From positions 15,973,501 through 16,037,500 of the forward strand of contig CM027381.1 of assembly GCA_015680905.1 (NCBI GenBank): 64,000 nucleotides of DNA, in the 5' to 3' direction. How positions within the stretch are numbered: position 1 is the first letter of the stretch; every line of letters begins with the position of its first letter. Position numbers and translations under genes: made by a program. The notes under the pieces are model-generated. The model was not told the DNA's origin. It ran no database searches and worked only from the letters and a program-made list of their open reading frames with translations. The stretch is from Coptis chinensis (Eukaryota > Streptophyta > Magnoliopsida > Ranunculales > Ranunculaceae). Below, piece by piece: positions 1 to 12,959 of the stretch.

Positions 1-1266
1 TAAATATATTAATATGAATCAAGAGAAAGAATATCTTGGGAGAGATGAATCCACCAAAATCATAGAACTAGTCTAATAGATCTATCTATCATGCTTAATA
101 TAAATCACCAACAGAAATTCACCATACCTACAAACCTTATGCTCATAACCATGATGATAATATGTGGCTTTCAACGTGCTTTCTATCTTTTCATCAAATA
201 CTTCTTCAATCTCCAATGATATTTTCTATCTAACCAAATTGTGCTTTAAGTGGCATTCAATATACAACTTTAGGTGCCATGGAAAATCCACATGTGGCAT
301 TAACCGTACAACTAATTGAGGTACCATAAAGAATCCAATCATCACACTAAAACACTAAAAACTAGAAGAAAAGAATCTAGGGTTTGTGGTATTTGGCTCT
401 ACACAATCTTGAATTACCCTAAGACCTCCTAACCTCCACAGGAGCGTTAGATCAATGGACGAATAAGAAGAAACTCAATGAGGGATTTAAACTAAAACAT
501 GATAGAAGAAGAACTAAACTAAAACATACGAAAAAGGCTTCATCTCCCCTCCCAAGAGAAGGGAGATTAGCCCCTCATACTATGCTATGAACACAATATG
601 AAAATGAATCATCTTTATAGCTATTAATGGTGAAAAGGTCTGAACTTTTTTCTCTCTTAATTCTAGATCTAAAGTGCAAACACTAAATTTTCTAGATCAT
701 GTAAACTGAGGTTTTTGTGCCTTATACATTGGCTTACATGCTCGTCTGGATAGAAATCCGAATCCTATGTTTATTTGGTGTCAAACTCTCTGTAATCTTT
801 CTAGAAACAATCTTGGAAAAGTTAAATTCGGTTGGACCAAAGTTGGACGTGGCCCACTTTGCCCTGCAGGCTATTTCCCAAGCTGCAACTTCTGACAGCT
901 TTCAGTTTCCTAATTCTTGTGAAACTCTGACTTCTTTTCCATGTTGATCTCATCTTCCTATGAAGTCGAAATTAATGCTTTGAGAACAAATTGAAGGCAC
1001 TTCTAACTCAATTATTATCCTCTTTTAGAGTCTCATTAGGCTTGGCACTTATGGAGACAAATATGACGTTTTTGCCCCAGGCCTTTAGTTGTAATTCCCA
1101 GTGCCTCCTTTTTGACTTGTTTGACTTCTTTTCCCTCCATATTTCATATTTAGGTTCTTTGACCTACAAAAACTCAAATTGCAACATATTAGAATATTTA
1201 AATATAAAATTGAGACTAACATACACATAATTGGGGTTATAAATCATTACTTTTGAGCACTTATCA
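1..1266 (-). mobile_element. Possible degraded LTR ending at 1266
   Basis: No gene is visible. The last ~55 bases (about 1212-1266) resemble the end of the 1.47-kb LTRs of the Athila-like element further on: an 'acacataattgg' block, then a 'ttttgagcacttatca' terminus, where the Athila LTR has 'ttttgggctcttatca'. Around 845-900 a stretch with 'gccctgcaggc' and 'agctgcaactt' is vaguely like the middle of that LTR. I infer an old minus-oriented LTR whose other end lies outside the window. The short ORFs at 717-947 and 991-1230 have no recognisable domain. Confidence 0.3.
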
Positions 1267-2160
1267 TGTTCATAATCCAATTGTGGTATGAACAAAGAAT
1301 GTTCATAGCTCATGACTATGAACATTAATTGTTCATCCAATTATGGTATGAACAAAGAATGTTCATAGCTCATGACTATGAACATTGATTGTTCATCCAA
1401 TTGTGGTATGAACTAAATTTACCTGATGATCAATTTCTCTATCAAATAGAAGATCTTCAACTAGAACACCCTGTATTTGTAAAATTTCATCTGACCAAGC
1501 GATTGCTCTTCAAAAGACATAAGAAATAACCATTAGTCAAAAAAGATATTTACTCAAAACATATATGAACAATAAATGTTTATGCCCAAAACAAATATAA
1601 ATATTGATTGTTCATACCTACTTTAGGTATGAACAATACGAGTTCATACCCAAAAAAAATATGAACCCAAAACAGATATGAACATTGATTGTTCATACTC
1701 AAAATAGATATGAACAGTAAATGTTTATATCCAAAATAGATATGAACAATACGTGTTCATACTTAAAGTAGGTATGAACAATACGTGTTCAACAGTAAAA
1801 AATGAACAATCATTGTTCATACTTATTGGACTATGAAGAATTATTATTCACACTGAACAATCATTGTTCATACCCCTATTGGACTATAAACAATCATTGT
1901 TCATACCTATTGGACTATAAACAATCATTGTTCACACTAAACAATCATTGTTCACACCTATTGGACTATGAACAATGATTGTTCACACTGAACAATCATT
2001 GTTCATACCCCTAGTGGACTATGAACAATGATTGTTCATACATCAACAACATAAGGAATGATCAATGAGAACACCTATTGGACTATGAACAATTATTGTT
2101 CATACTCCTATTGGACTATAAACAATGATTGTTCATACCTTAACAACTATGAATTTTTTT
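1267..2160. repeat. Array of short palindromes (GAACAATnATTGTTC type)
   Basis: From 1267 to about 1420 a ~62-bp unit containing 'tggtatgaacaaagaatgttcatagctcatgactatgaac' in two halves is repeated. From about 1560 to 2150 the array turns into more than a dozen variants of a 14-16 bp palindrome such as 'gaacaatcattgttca', 'gaacaatgattgttca' and 'gaacaatacgtgttca'. They are separated by 10-30 bp spacers, several reading 'taccctattggactat'. Spacer lengths vary and spacers themselves repeat. The array could sit inside a long LTR bounded by LTR-like ends at 1266 and 3100. No coding potential is seen. Confidence 0.8.
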
Positions 2161-3009
2161 TGGACTATAAACTTCTTTTGGAACTGAATTTCATAAACTT
2201 CTTTTGGAAGTGTCGTCCAAGTTGAAAATTAATCACATTACACATTTGATTCCTTGTTTGATTAACGTTAAAATTTTAGACGGTCTTGGTTGAATCGAAC
2301 TACCATCATTATTTTTTGCCGCAGTAAAAATAAATAGCTGCTTCAGTGACGGTACATTGTACACCACTTCAACAATCGACTCTCATCAATCGAAAACAAC
2401 CCCAAACTTCCACCTTACATAAAAAAACCAAATACACATTTCAATTAACATCACAAAAAAGTTTTTTATTCACTCTTGTTTCTCATTGTATATCTAGTTT
2501 CTATATATGTGATGAAGGCATGAAGAGGTATGTTTGAGAATAAAAAATGAGGCTGAATTTGAGAATGTTCAGATTCAAGAAGCAATCAAGGCGAAATCAG
2601 TCTCTCAAAACCTTAAAAAAAAACACTGATTCACTACTTATATTGAACCAATAAACAAACATGAGAATGTTTCATTAAACCTTTTTGAAAACAAGCTTGA
2701 TAAATCAAAATTGAAATATCCGCCCTTAAGATTCGAAGGCTCGTCGAACCGATCGTGTTTCCAAGTTTCTACTTCCACCGTTCATTTTCTTCTTTCAAAG
2801 ATAGCGAAGTCTTGTTTATAATAGGGAAGGGTAAAAGTGGGATTTAAATAAAAGAAGAAAACCGAATCAATTTATTTTGTCCTTAGGGGTTCTTTTTATT
2901 TAAAAATTAGGTTCATGGGTTATTAAATCCAGGATCTAGTTCTGTGAGTGATTTAGAAGTCCTACAGAGTTATTTTGATGCAAAATTGGGCTTTCAGCCC
3001 AATTTCTTG
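2161..3009. other. Non-coding, no assignable feature
   Basis: AT-rich sequence with no ORF of recognisable content. The small ORF at 2346-2537 shows no domain. The stretch may be the body of a long LTR ending at 3100 but I see no direct proof. Confidence 0.4.
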
Positions 3010-3100
3010 TAAACAATATTGACTCTTATTTATTACAAACATAATTGGCCTAAATGTAATACTATTAAGGAGTTTAAACTACAGTTTTGGGCTCTTATCA
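3010..3100 (-). mobile_element. LTR terminus related to the Athila-like LTR
   Basis: The last ~90 bases line up with the last ~90 bases of the Athila-like LTRs: 'acataattgg', 'ctaaa', then an identical 22-base end 'actacagttttgggctcttatca' minus its first base. Read on the minus strand this is an LTR start (TGATAAGAGCCC). It lies directly downstream, in minus-strand sense, of the gypsy integrase remnant at 3101-4453, so it is probably the start of that element's 3' LTR. Confidence 0.55.
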
Positions 3101-4453
3101 AGGTACTTGAATTAGTCATGTTTGAGTGTGTGTGTGTGATTGAAACCACATATATATACCCAACAAAGATTCTACATCATCTCTCATTTCCTCTGTAAAG
3201 TTCAATTTCATGGACAGTATCAACTCATTTACACCATTTTCTATGGCCTTGGTTCTAGTCGTCGACTCCACCATTTCTATTGGAATGACCGTTTCCACCC
3301 CATATGCCATAACAAATGGCGATTATTTAGTCGAAGTCTGTGGAGTGGTACGATGCGCCCAAAGTACATGATTCAATTCATTTGCCCAAGCACCCTTCCA
3401 TTCCTCCAACTTTATCTTTAGATTCTCCATTATTATCTTGTTTGATAACTCGGCATGTCCATTTCCCTCAAGGTTGTAAGTGGTGGAGAACCCTTGTTTT
3501 ACCTTGAAGGCTTGAAGAAATACTCACACATTTCCCCCTTTAAATTGTGTCCCATTATCAGCGATAACGGTATGTGGTAGGTCGAGCCTACATATGATAT
3601 TCTCCCACAAAAACTTCTTCACTTGCTTTTTAATCTAATCCAGGGCCATGCCCTCCACCCATTTTATAAAATAGTTTGTCGCGGCCAGCATAAATCTCCT
3701 TTTTCCGCTCGCCATGGGTAGAGGTCCCACGATATCCAAAGCCCACATGGCGAAAGGTCATGAACTGAACACATTATGTAAGGGCTCGGCCGGTACATAG
3801 ATCAGCGGCGAGAATCATTGGCATTTTTCACACTTCCTAGCGTATTATGTTGAGTCTTTCTTCATATGGGGCCAAAATTACCCCTATGATATCAAGCGGT
3901 TGGCTGTCGTTCTCCCTGCTAAATGATTTCCACAATCCCCCTCATGTATCTCAGCCAATACCTCCTATTGTAGCCCTAGGCACTTCAACATCTGTCCACT
4001 AAATTTTTTGCAGTACAACTCTCGGTCTAGTAGGGTGTATCTCTGAACCACCTGCTCCATCCTTCTCTTTTCTTGTTTGCTCTCTACTTCCAACCCAAAC
4101 AGAAAACTTTTTATAGGTTTCATCCACCCGAGATCAATGTCAATGACCAGGCCCCTCCTCTTCTGATGTACTTGGCCTACTCAGCATCCTGACTTCAATG
4201 GATCTACCTTCTGTCCTCAGTAGAACCGCTGCCATGTATGCTAACGTGTCAGCATGCCTATTCTCTCCATGGCCTAGATGCTAAAACTTGATCTTTTTGA
4301 ACTTGGTTGCCTTTCTTCGCAAGACATCCAGGTACCTTGCCATTCTTGGGCAGCGAGCAGCGAACCCTCCATTTACCTAACATATCACTAGGTTAGAATC
4401 AAAATCAACTGATAATTCTTCTACCCCCAGATCCCTTGCCAAATCCAATCTTG
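3101..4453 (-). pseudogene. Ty3/gypsy pol remnant, RNase H end plus integrase
   Basis: Minus-strand remnant of the 3' part of a Ty3/gypsy polyprotein with many stops and frameshifts. In reading order: the second half of RNase H (around 4453-4300, with LARDLGVEEL and DSNLVI), the integrase core (around 3740-3660, GPLPMASGKRRFMLAATNYF), the second catalytic Asp in IADNGTQFKGG (around 3575-3545), and the end of integrase, AYGVETVIPIEMVES (around 3310-3265). This wording is typical of the Tat/Retand branch. The RNase H reading frame resumes at 20160 on the far side of the nested insertions, so this is one element split in two. It is not functional. Confidence 0.8.
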
Positions 4454-4458
4454 CTATC
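4454..4458. repeat. Target-site duplication CTATC (left copy)
   Basis: CTATC here and again at 20155-20159 flanks the ~843-bp solo-LTR-like insert. Both copies lie at the matching point of the interrupted RNase H frame. Confidence 0.6.
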
Positions 4459-4511
4459 TAATAAGCTCCCAAATGTGCGTTTTATTACCCTTACATTACT
4501 GTATTACAACC
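4459..4511 (+). mobile_element. Solo-LTR-like insert, left part
   Basis: This 53-bp piece starts TAATAAGCTCCCAAA, which resembles the minus-strand start of the Athila-like LTR (TGATAAGAGCCCAAA). It continues at 19365-20154 after the Athila-like element. Joined, the two pieces make an ~843-bp sequence starting T(A/G) and ending CA with 5-bp duplications on both sides. That is the signature of a solo LTR in plus orientation. Its last five bases, CAACC (4507-4511), are the left target duplication of the Athila-like element. Confidence 0.55.
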
Positions 4512-5981
4512 TGATAAACGTAAAATAATTAGCTTACCTACGAAATGAACGATGAAACTCAAAACGTAAGTAAACTAAAACTAGCTTATGATGCTTATAT
4601 GCTTATCAAAGATTTCTCTACTCTCAATCCAATGAGATATATTGGAGTAGGAAGTTCGTTCCACTCTTAGTGCTCTAGCATGGAATTGTTTTCTAATCTA
4701 ATTAGTCATTTTTAAGTCTAATGAGAGCTTTACGAAGGGTGTTATACTACGATACAATATGAAATTGATTATTTGAATTTAACTACGAATGCTATGGAAA
4801 TACGATTGTTTTTAATCTAGATAAAGGATTAGAGGGGAATTGAATCCACCTCAAATCCAACTTAATAACCTAGTATAGATTCTTGTATCTCGATTCTCAC
4901 GTTCTTACGGCAAGAATTCGAGTTCTAATCCCTAGTGTTCATGGCATTTCTACCGAATACTAACTAGCATGTGAGGTCGTCCACCCATTCTCATGGCGAA
5001 TCACGACCTTCTAGATTGGAATAGATTCTACAATGCTTCTACACTATACCACTAAGTTTTCATCAAGGCTTCATCAACCCCTCTAATGGAGGTTTTAGCC
5101 TTGAATCATTCCCATATGAATCTAAACTAAACATATTATCAAATATTCGAAATTTACTAATCTAAACTAAACGATAATTAAATTCTAATTAACAACTAAG
5201 AAATGGTAACCAACAATAATTACAACTAGATCTAATAGATTGAAATAACACAATTCGAAATTGATAAAATAACTATTTTATTTATCTAATCAATCAAGAA
5301 CAATGATTCAAAGACTTAATCTAAAACAAGAATTGAAAATGGAACTAAAACTTAATTTAATTAATTAAACTAGATCTAGAATTATCTATATTGATTTAGG
5401 TCTAACTAGCTACCATTAACAAAGATCTAAGCTTTGGTTTTTATATGTCCAGATCCAAAAATTGTGCATGGGCTTGGAGCCATGTTTTGGGCCAGAGAAT
5501 CAGGCCCAAAACCCAATTCTTTCAGTCCAAAAAGGCCTCTTCAGCTGCAGTTGGCTTCAATGGACTTTTTGTCCACTTATGCTCCTCTGATTGGGTCAAG
5601 GCTTAGACCATTGGAAAGCTCTTTCCGAGCCGGTCGTTTTGACATAAGGTAGACCCAATTCCAAGGTCTGAGTCCAAAGATACGGCTTTCGGAAGTTCTG
5701 CTGACTTGTGTCTGCTTTCACCAGCCGTCGACTTTTCAGCTTTAACCGGCTTTTAGAAAGGCTTTGTCTTCTTGAATCTTGGCCTTTAATCACAGAACTC
5801 CTTAGTAACCAACCTTAGCTCCTTTATCTCGCTAAAGTGGCACATTTCTGCACATAATGGACTTTGAAACATGAAATGCATAAAAACACGTAATCAGTGT
5901 TAACTCTTAATTATTACTCACATAATTGGTCTAAAAGTATGACTGTTATAGGGTTAAAACTACAGTTTTGGGCTCTTATCA
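4512..5981 (-). repeat. 3' LTR of Athila-like element
   Basis: 1470 bp, nearly identical to the LTR at 17881-19359. Starts 'tgataaacg' and ends 'gggctcttatca' on the plus strand. The ORF at 5434-5652 recurs in the other LTR only because the LTRs are copies. Confidence 0.95.
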
Positions 5982-5995
5982 AACCACCCCCAAAC
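5982..5995 (-). promoter_or_regulatory. Polypurine tract of Athila-like element
   Basis: On the minus strand GTTTGGGGGTGGTT sits immediately before the 3' LTR. This is the place where plus-strand DNA synthesis is primed in LTR elements. Confidence 0.7.
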
Positions 5996-8900
5996 AGCAT
6001 TTTGCTTGTCCTCAAGCAAAGATGAGAAATTAGAATAAGTGACCAAAAATAGAGTTCTATCTACTCTCGTTTCATTGAGTGCGATTGCATTGACCATATG
6101 CGACAAGGCCTTAAACCACTAGGAATTCCCTAGTGGACGAGTTATAGCCTCGTGAGAGTTTTCCAATGAAGGTACTCACAAACTTCAACTATACTACAAC
6201 GACTAAGAAATAAAACTATTGTTTCCTCATTCATGTCCCAACTATCTATACATCTCACTAGCAACTGAATAAGAATAACCAAGTTAAAACCCTAAGCTAA
6301 TACATGCATAATAATCAATCATCTATGATACAAATATAAATACTACGAGTAATACTATGAAATGCCTAGCAGGTTCGTTTCTGAAAACTCGGAATAGCGT
6401 CCTTAAGTAGGTCCTCACATAAATGTCAAGACAAAAACCACTCTGATTTTTCCGCTCAAGTTTTGCTACTCCCATTGTTGCGTGGGCACATTTTACCTTA
6501 CAATCTCAATGACAAACAAGGAAGCCGGAGTTGATCAAACACATCTGCCACTTACTATCACACTAACCTAATCCTAATTGAGCTAGAGGTCTTTATTAGG
6601 TGTTGCGGGGATTAGGAGATGGTTTAAGAAGGAAGGAAATGGATATTCAAAAGGACAAGTCTGAGATAATAGAGTCTTCATATTATGTAACTTAGAGAAA
6701 ACCTTGTTATTTTCTTTTGCTTCTATACTTTGTTTCCATCCTTAGCCATATTTTTCTTTTTCTTTTCTTTGGCTTTTGACTCCCTTTTATTCTATTTTTT
6801 TGGAGTTTTTATTTATTTCTATTATTTTTTTTTTCCTTTTCCTTGGATGGAAACTTCTTTTCTTTTTCTGAAGCAACTACTAATTTCTGTTTACACAAGT
6901 TTTTCTCTTCTTCTTTCTTCACTCATTCTATTCTCAGACTTATTCTATATTGGGTAAGTTGAATTTTTTATTTTGTTTTGTTTTGTAACAAGGTAAGGAT
7001 TTGTGGGTTATGAAAGGCTAAAGAAAGGCTCAGAGGGGCGACTAGCGGAAAATAATTCATAGGTTTGAATTTCTGGCCTATATCGATCCAAAGAGGGCCT
7101 AAATTCTCGCTTAGGATATGGCATAGTGATCAAGCAAGTGGACGTGTGATTTCTCTATCCGGATTTTACTTCTCCCTTGTGTCATTTCTCAAATGTTTAT
7201 TTCATATAAGGCTTTTAGGCTATATTCTCACAGGATTTGTAGAATAAGTACTCTAGCCTAGATTTGAAACTTATCGCTAACAATCATAGATACTCATGTA
7301 ATATATTTATAGATAGATGCAAAGATTATTACCTACATATTAACCTAAGTTTCTAACAATTATTCGATGCAAAAGCTACATTGAGACTTCTAGATTGTTA
7401 AGAGCATAGAAAAAAAAACAATACCAATATTCCTAAGTGTATAGCATAAACTTATTTATTTATATTTTTGAAAATTTTTGAAACTTTATCTAGAAAACAA
7501 ATGCATATTATACATATCTATATCCTAACGGATGCCTTAATTACACGTGTTTCTATGCCCCCAAACAAGAATCATGCTTTGTCCTCAAAGTATTGTAAAT
7601 AAAGAGGGTAGGAAAAATACCATTGAAAGCGTGTGAAATTGGGGAACATCGCAAAACAAAGTTAGAACATACTAATATAGGAAATAAAACCGACGCGAAC
7701 TCTATAAGAGTTCCACCCATTATGGGGTTAACCGAATTAAATTGCTTGGGACATAAGCGGACACTAACAAAACTAAAACTTACCTTATCTCCCGCTTTAA
7801 GCATCCTCTTCCTCGTTAGTGAGGCGAGGTTCCTTCACATCCCGCCAGGTCCATTGTAATTTGCCAAGCTTGCCGCGGTTATCATCTACTAATGCTAACC
7901 TTGTTAAGTGTTATCATGTCCGATGGGATGTGCGGGGCAACCAAATGAGGTCGCACCGCCATCCCGCCAAGTCATTATTCTGAACGAAGCGAACCACCCG
8001 ATTGGTGGGTCTCATGACTTCAACCCTTTTCCAATCTGTGAATTGTGCACGTAATACAGGGTAAAACAACTACGCATGATGCGTCTTACTAACACCGGCA
8101 TAAGAAGATACTTACACCTCATGGTTTGGGCTCTCTTAAGACTAGCGACTAATACTCGGGAATGTCATATCGGCGACCCCCTCGCCTAAAGCGAGGAAAA
8201 TGTCACCGCCATCTTGTTTTGCTTGAAATGAACCGCCATTCCCCAAAATATTCATCGGGATGAATAACATGGTGGTGCCTACGTTTAGGAAAGGCTACCA
8301 AGGGCAATGCTATATTGCCCCCGGTCCATTACTCGAAATACCCTCCCCATAATACTCATGGAAATATGTATAATCATAAAGATATGCATTATCGGTCATA
8401 TATGCCCATGTGTGAACAAGATCAGGTATTGGTAATCTTGAAACTAAAGCGACCACATTTTTATCGAATTGATGTGCGTGTCTTCGATTCTGACGGAGAA
8501 TTCTTGTTCTCCATCCCGATTACAATAGAATTTAACATGGTTGTAGAAATAAGCAGTAAGCTGTGGTGAATATGAATCGTCATCACTTACCAGTAGATGA
8601 CGCCATCCTAACTGCAGGATCCTATGTCGGAACCAATGTCCATAGGTCTCGGTGCCCAACACATCTTGAAAGACTGTTGAGGTATGACTATAGGAGATGT
8701 CATCTTAACTACTCTTTGAACAGTTCCAAAAAATCTGGGTGACCCTCTAAAATTGGAATTTCAGCGTTAACAGTAGGCGAAGGCTGGGTGCGCCATATAG
8801 GCACGCGGTCATTTCGTGTGTTAATGCTTTACAGTGTGTTTTGGCTGGTCGCCAAGGTCGGCCTTCGACAAAATTTCGTGAAAATGTAGAGAGAGAAGCG

Positions 8901-10373
8901 CTTCGTAGAAATCTGAAACCCGGGGTTTAGACCAAAAAGAAAGAAAAACTTGGAGTGGAAGGTGCGGGATGATGGTGGGGTGTAGTGGGGTTTGTTAGTG
9001 TAGAAAGAAAGGAGTTTAAATAGGTTCTGAGCTACCAAAATGAATCGGGAAGTTCCCAAATTGTTTGAAGGCAATTTTCGGAAATAGAAAAATTCCAAAC
9101 CCGAAAACGGAAACAAACCATTTCCATGATTTTCTATAAATCCTGGTATCTTTCATACTTGATTTAGAATAGTAACTTCTAAACTCTCCTAGATTTCATG
9201 CTACCACCACACAAATCATAGATATGCCGATATCGGCCAAATTATCAACCTTTCCTCCAATACAACTTTACGGCCAGATGATCATATAACGACTTATGCT
9301 CGGTATAAATATTTCTACCCCCAAACAAATTCGGGAAGGTGGGATTAATGATAAAACAAGCAAGACTTTCGAAAATAACCAATTATATTAAAAATAAAAT
9401 TTAAATCCAAACAACATTAAATAAACACATTACTATTTAAATTTAACTACTGAATTAAAATCCAACTAATAAATCAAAATTACAAAATAACAAATAACAC
9501 AACCGATGGTGAACACCTAGTTCGTGATGATGATGGGCCCCAGGATGGAGATTGGCTTTGAACCATGTCCTTTGGCGATGACGCTCATGCTGTCGGACTC
9601 GGCTGAAACAGAGTCCTCCACGGGTGGCATCGTCGTAGCATCTCTATTCGAACAAAGCTATTTGGGCTTCCATCTCGATCATCGAAAAGTAATCGTGATA
9701 ACCGGGTTTGTTGATCTTTGGTGGATAGTCTCCATGTTAGACAAGATATCGTCCAGAACCCCTTCGAGCATTTCAAATCTCCTCTGAAGGTTCCCTTGCT
9801 TCTTTTGAACTACACTCTGTCTATCTCGGATATTTTCACAAATACCATAAATGCACCGCAAAGCAGTTTGCAACACTTGCATGCGTTCTAAATTAGAATT
9901 ACAATTATCTAATGCATCTTCATCCAGACATGTCATATCTTCCCTTTCATCCTCGACTCAACCATTTTTTCTTCCGACAATGGCCAAGTCTCTTGGATGC
10001 AATCCCGTATAGATACTTGCATTAGAATGCAATTTGATCTTAATATGAGCAGATCTTGCGACGGCGGCTCTAAAGGAGAGCATGATCTTAGTGATCAATA
10101 CGGGGAAGGGCCAAGCTCTTCCCCACTCCTCGAATCACATTAAACATTAAATCAAGGATGCAGAAATTATACTTATTTGTTTGCAAAATCCAGAGAACGC
10201 GCAGACATTGCGGGGCCGATATCATCGACTTTGTCTTTCGAGGGACATTCCTACCAATCAACTAAAGCTGACCCGGTTGATTGGTTCTCGAGTGGACTAG
10301 CGGACGAATGAGATGTCGGATTGTATTCACCCTTCAGGACAGTATCCTTCATCAAAGCAGGAACTCCAGTATA
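5996..10373 (-). other. Long 3' untranslated-like region of Athila-like element
   Basis: About 4.4 kb between the env-position ORF and the polypurine tract. It has no clear domain. It contains a T/C-rich low-complexity stretch (about 6700-6960) that gives a spurious hydrophobic ORF. There are several ORFs under 100 codons (7553-7804, 8829-9116 and 9679-9936 on the minus strand). The one at 9679-9936 looks helical (residues with ERMQVLQTALRC and LQRRFEMLEGVLDD) and may be a scrap of the C-terminal env/ORF1 region. Nothing else is recognised. Confidence 0.5.
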
Positions 10374-10664
10374 CTAGGATTCCTGAATTGTCGTTACCAG
10401 GTTGCTTTCAAGCGTAATTCCTAATAGTTCGGCCAACAATTGTCTCGTTACTTCCCTCCTCGTTCCTCCTAACTTTATGAAAATCCTATCCCCTTCCAAT
10501 TCTCGCTTTTTATAAAACTGTTCTACCAAATCATAGTGATAGAACTCCTTAGTCGAGTACCACAGTCCGTTCCAATGCCTCTTAATCATCTCTGCGTTGT
10601 AAAATGGCGCGAAACTGTCGAAAGCAAACGCGTGCTCCGGCAAAATTCTACGTCGTAGCGCCAT
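10374..10664 (-). pseudogene. Env-position ORF (Athila ORF1-like) fragment
   Basis: A 96-codon open stretch starting MALRRRILPEHAFAFDSF, downstream of integrase in the position where Athila elements carry an extra, env-like ORF. It contains an aromatic-rich segment (FYNAEMIKRHWNGLWYS) and a C-terminal RREVTRQLLAELLGI typical of the plant retrotransposon ORF1 family. That assignment is by position and general look only. The frame stops at 10374 and similar coding continues weakly to about 9960. Its function in plants is unproven. Confidence 0.45.
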
Positions 10665-11592
10665 TGAAGTTTCTTAGACAAGTAATGGTTTTGTAGACTG
10701 TGGGGGAGGCGAGTGTGAAGAAAAACTACTAAAAACACGGTGGTGGCGGTGGTTACTTGAACTGGTGGCTGTGTTTTCGGAGTTGGGGTGGTGGGATTAA
10801 TGGTTTAGAGAATATTTAAGTTGGCTTTGATTATCTTGGTGTGGGTGTAGTTAGGTTTCCTTCTCTTTCTCTATTTTTTTTTTTTTTTTTAATTTGGTTT
10901 TCAAAGTTTTGATTTAACTTGTAACCGGCGGGATTGAAAGGGAAACACTGTGCGTGCGGTTTGGGAAGGAAGGAGACGAACAGTCGTGCGTGCGGTTTGG
11001 GCCCAAGCCCAATTTGAATTCCGAAATTTTCCGATTTTTCGCGTAATTTCAAATTCAATTTGCCGCTTCGTTACTAGCCCGATTTTGGCGAATGAGTTAT
11101 GGAAATGATCAGTAGAGAATTTCCAATCCAATGATCCATAAAACACTCAATTCCAACCATGGGTGACGTATAAGAGGGTGGAAGAATGCCTCAGAATGCG
11201 TGTGTGACGTAAGTTATCGCGAAACGAAGGAATTCTAGGTTTAGATTACGTCAACCCAATTGAACTACAAGTAATGGGCCTAAGCAACACCAATGGAAAG
11301 TTCGAGCAATCCCGATGGAAAGATCGACTGCCCACCCCCAAACAAATTTTTAAACACAAAATTTGTTTAAAACGTGGGTCGTTTAAAGTCAGATTCCCAA
11401 GACTTGTTGGATTGCTATTTCTATGATTTTAGAATTTTTATTTTATTTTTATTTTTTATTAGTTTATTATAAGAAACACGAAAAACAATAAATACATAAT
11501 TCATCCCATAGAGGAACATGACTCAAAAACCGAGAAAACATGCAAAAGTGGAAAACATGAATTATGTTAACCGTGGACTTAGGATCCGGTAC

Positions 11593-12936
11593 TTACAGCC
11601 ACACACTCCATAGGGAGGGCCCGGTTACCTGAATGGTGCACTTACCACTATATGGGAGTGAAAGGAAGTACACCAAATGACAAGGTCGATCCTCATAGGC
11701 GTGGTCCTGTAAAAGGACTTCCTCTACATCAGGGGACAAAAGTTCGTGAAAATGTTTTAACCGTTGACCATTAACTTGAAAGGTACTGTTGTCATTTGGA
11801 TTTACCAAGGTGATTGCCCCATAAGGGGTGACTTCAAGAACGTAAAGGGGCCGCACTAACGGGTTTTAGTTTTCGGGAAAATATATAGACGGGAGTTGTA
11901 AAGCAAGACCTTTGACCGACCACAAACTCTTTTGCGCAAGATATGCTTATCATGAACACGTTTCATGTTAGCTTTATAATCCTTCGAGATCGCATTTAAT
12001 CGCCACGGATTTCTTCAAGCTCATTCAATTGCAACTTGCATTTGACACCTGCCTCATCAATATTGAAGTTAAGGCTTTTTATAGCCCACGAGCACGGTGC
12101 TCTAATTCAACGGGCAAATGACATGGTTTCCCAAATACAAGTCTAAAGGGAGACATACCTATAGGCGTTTTGAAAGCAGTTTCTATACCATAAGGCATCC
12201 GATAGACGCTTTGACCCGATCTTTCCTATCGGGGTTCTGAGTTGTTTCTAAAATCTTTTTGATTTCCTATTAGAAACTTCTACTTGTCCGCTAGTTTGTG
12301 GATGATAAGGAGTTGCTACTTTGTGTGTAACTCCATACTTTTTCACTAGGGATGCAACAACTCTCATGTTGCAAAATGTGTTCCACCATCACTAATGATG
12401 GCTTTTGAATGCCAAACCGATTTAAAATATATTCTTTAATAAAAATACAACGGTCTTATGGTCATTGCTACGGCAAGCTAGGGCCTCTATCCATTTAGAC
12501 ACGTAGTCCATGGCAACTAGAATATAAATGAAACCGTGGGAAACTGGGAAAGGACCCATGAAATCAATACCCCAAACATCAAAAATTTCTACTATCAAGA
12601 TTGGATTTAATGGCATCATATTACGCCGCGGATTCGCCCAAGTTGTTGGCAACGAATACACGTCTTGCAATGCAGTTGGGCATCCTTAAAAAGGGTAGGC
12701 CAATAAAATCCACATTGAAGAACTTTAGCGGCTGTTTTCATCCCACTAAAATGGCCACCACACTCTCCGTCATGGCAGAACGATAGAACTTCATTGTATT
12801 CCCATCGGGAATACAACGATAATAATAACTCGATCCGCACAATACTTAAAAAGATAGGGCTCATCCCAGTAGTATAACTTAACTCTGGCCAAGAACTTCT
12901 TACGTTCATTTCTTGACCAATTATAAGGCATAACAT
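11593..12936 (-). pseudogene. Integrase of Athila-like element
   Basis: Integrase inserts the cDNA copy into the genome. On the minus strand the zinc-binding HHCC region spans about 12830-12640 (His pair within CHDGECGGHFSG, Cys pair in CKTCIRC). The catalytic core has its first Asp in [11 protein letters not shown] (about 12570) and its second in IISDGGTHF (about 12390). The C-terminal domain lies at 11856-11593, with LYVLEVTPYGAITLVNP. At least three frame breaks separate these blocks. The order RNase H then integrase confirms Ty3/gypsy. Confidence 0.85.
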
Positions 12937-12959
12937 CAGCCGCTAAATAATTTACAATG

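Noticed and set aside
1560-2150. Regularly spaced repeat array looking like CRISPR
   Set aside because: Host is a plant. The repeats are short palindromes with variable, themselves repeated spacers and no cas genes; it is a minisatellite-like array.
5434-5652. 72-codon ORF nearly identical to one at 18813-19031
   Set aside because: Both lie at the same place in the two LTRs of one element; the similarity is due to LTR duplication, not gene conservation.
6730-6957. Hydrophobic 75-codon ORF like a membrane protein
   Set aside because: It reads through a T/C-rich low-complexity tract in the 3' region of the Athila-like element; Phe/Leu/Ser content follows from the base composition.
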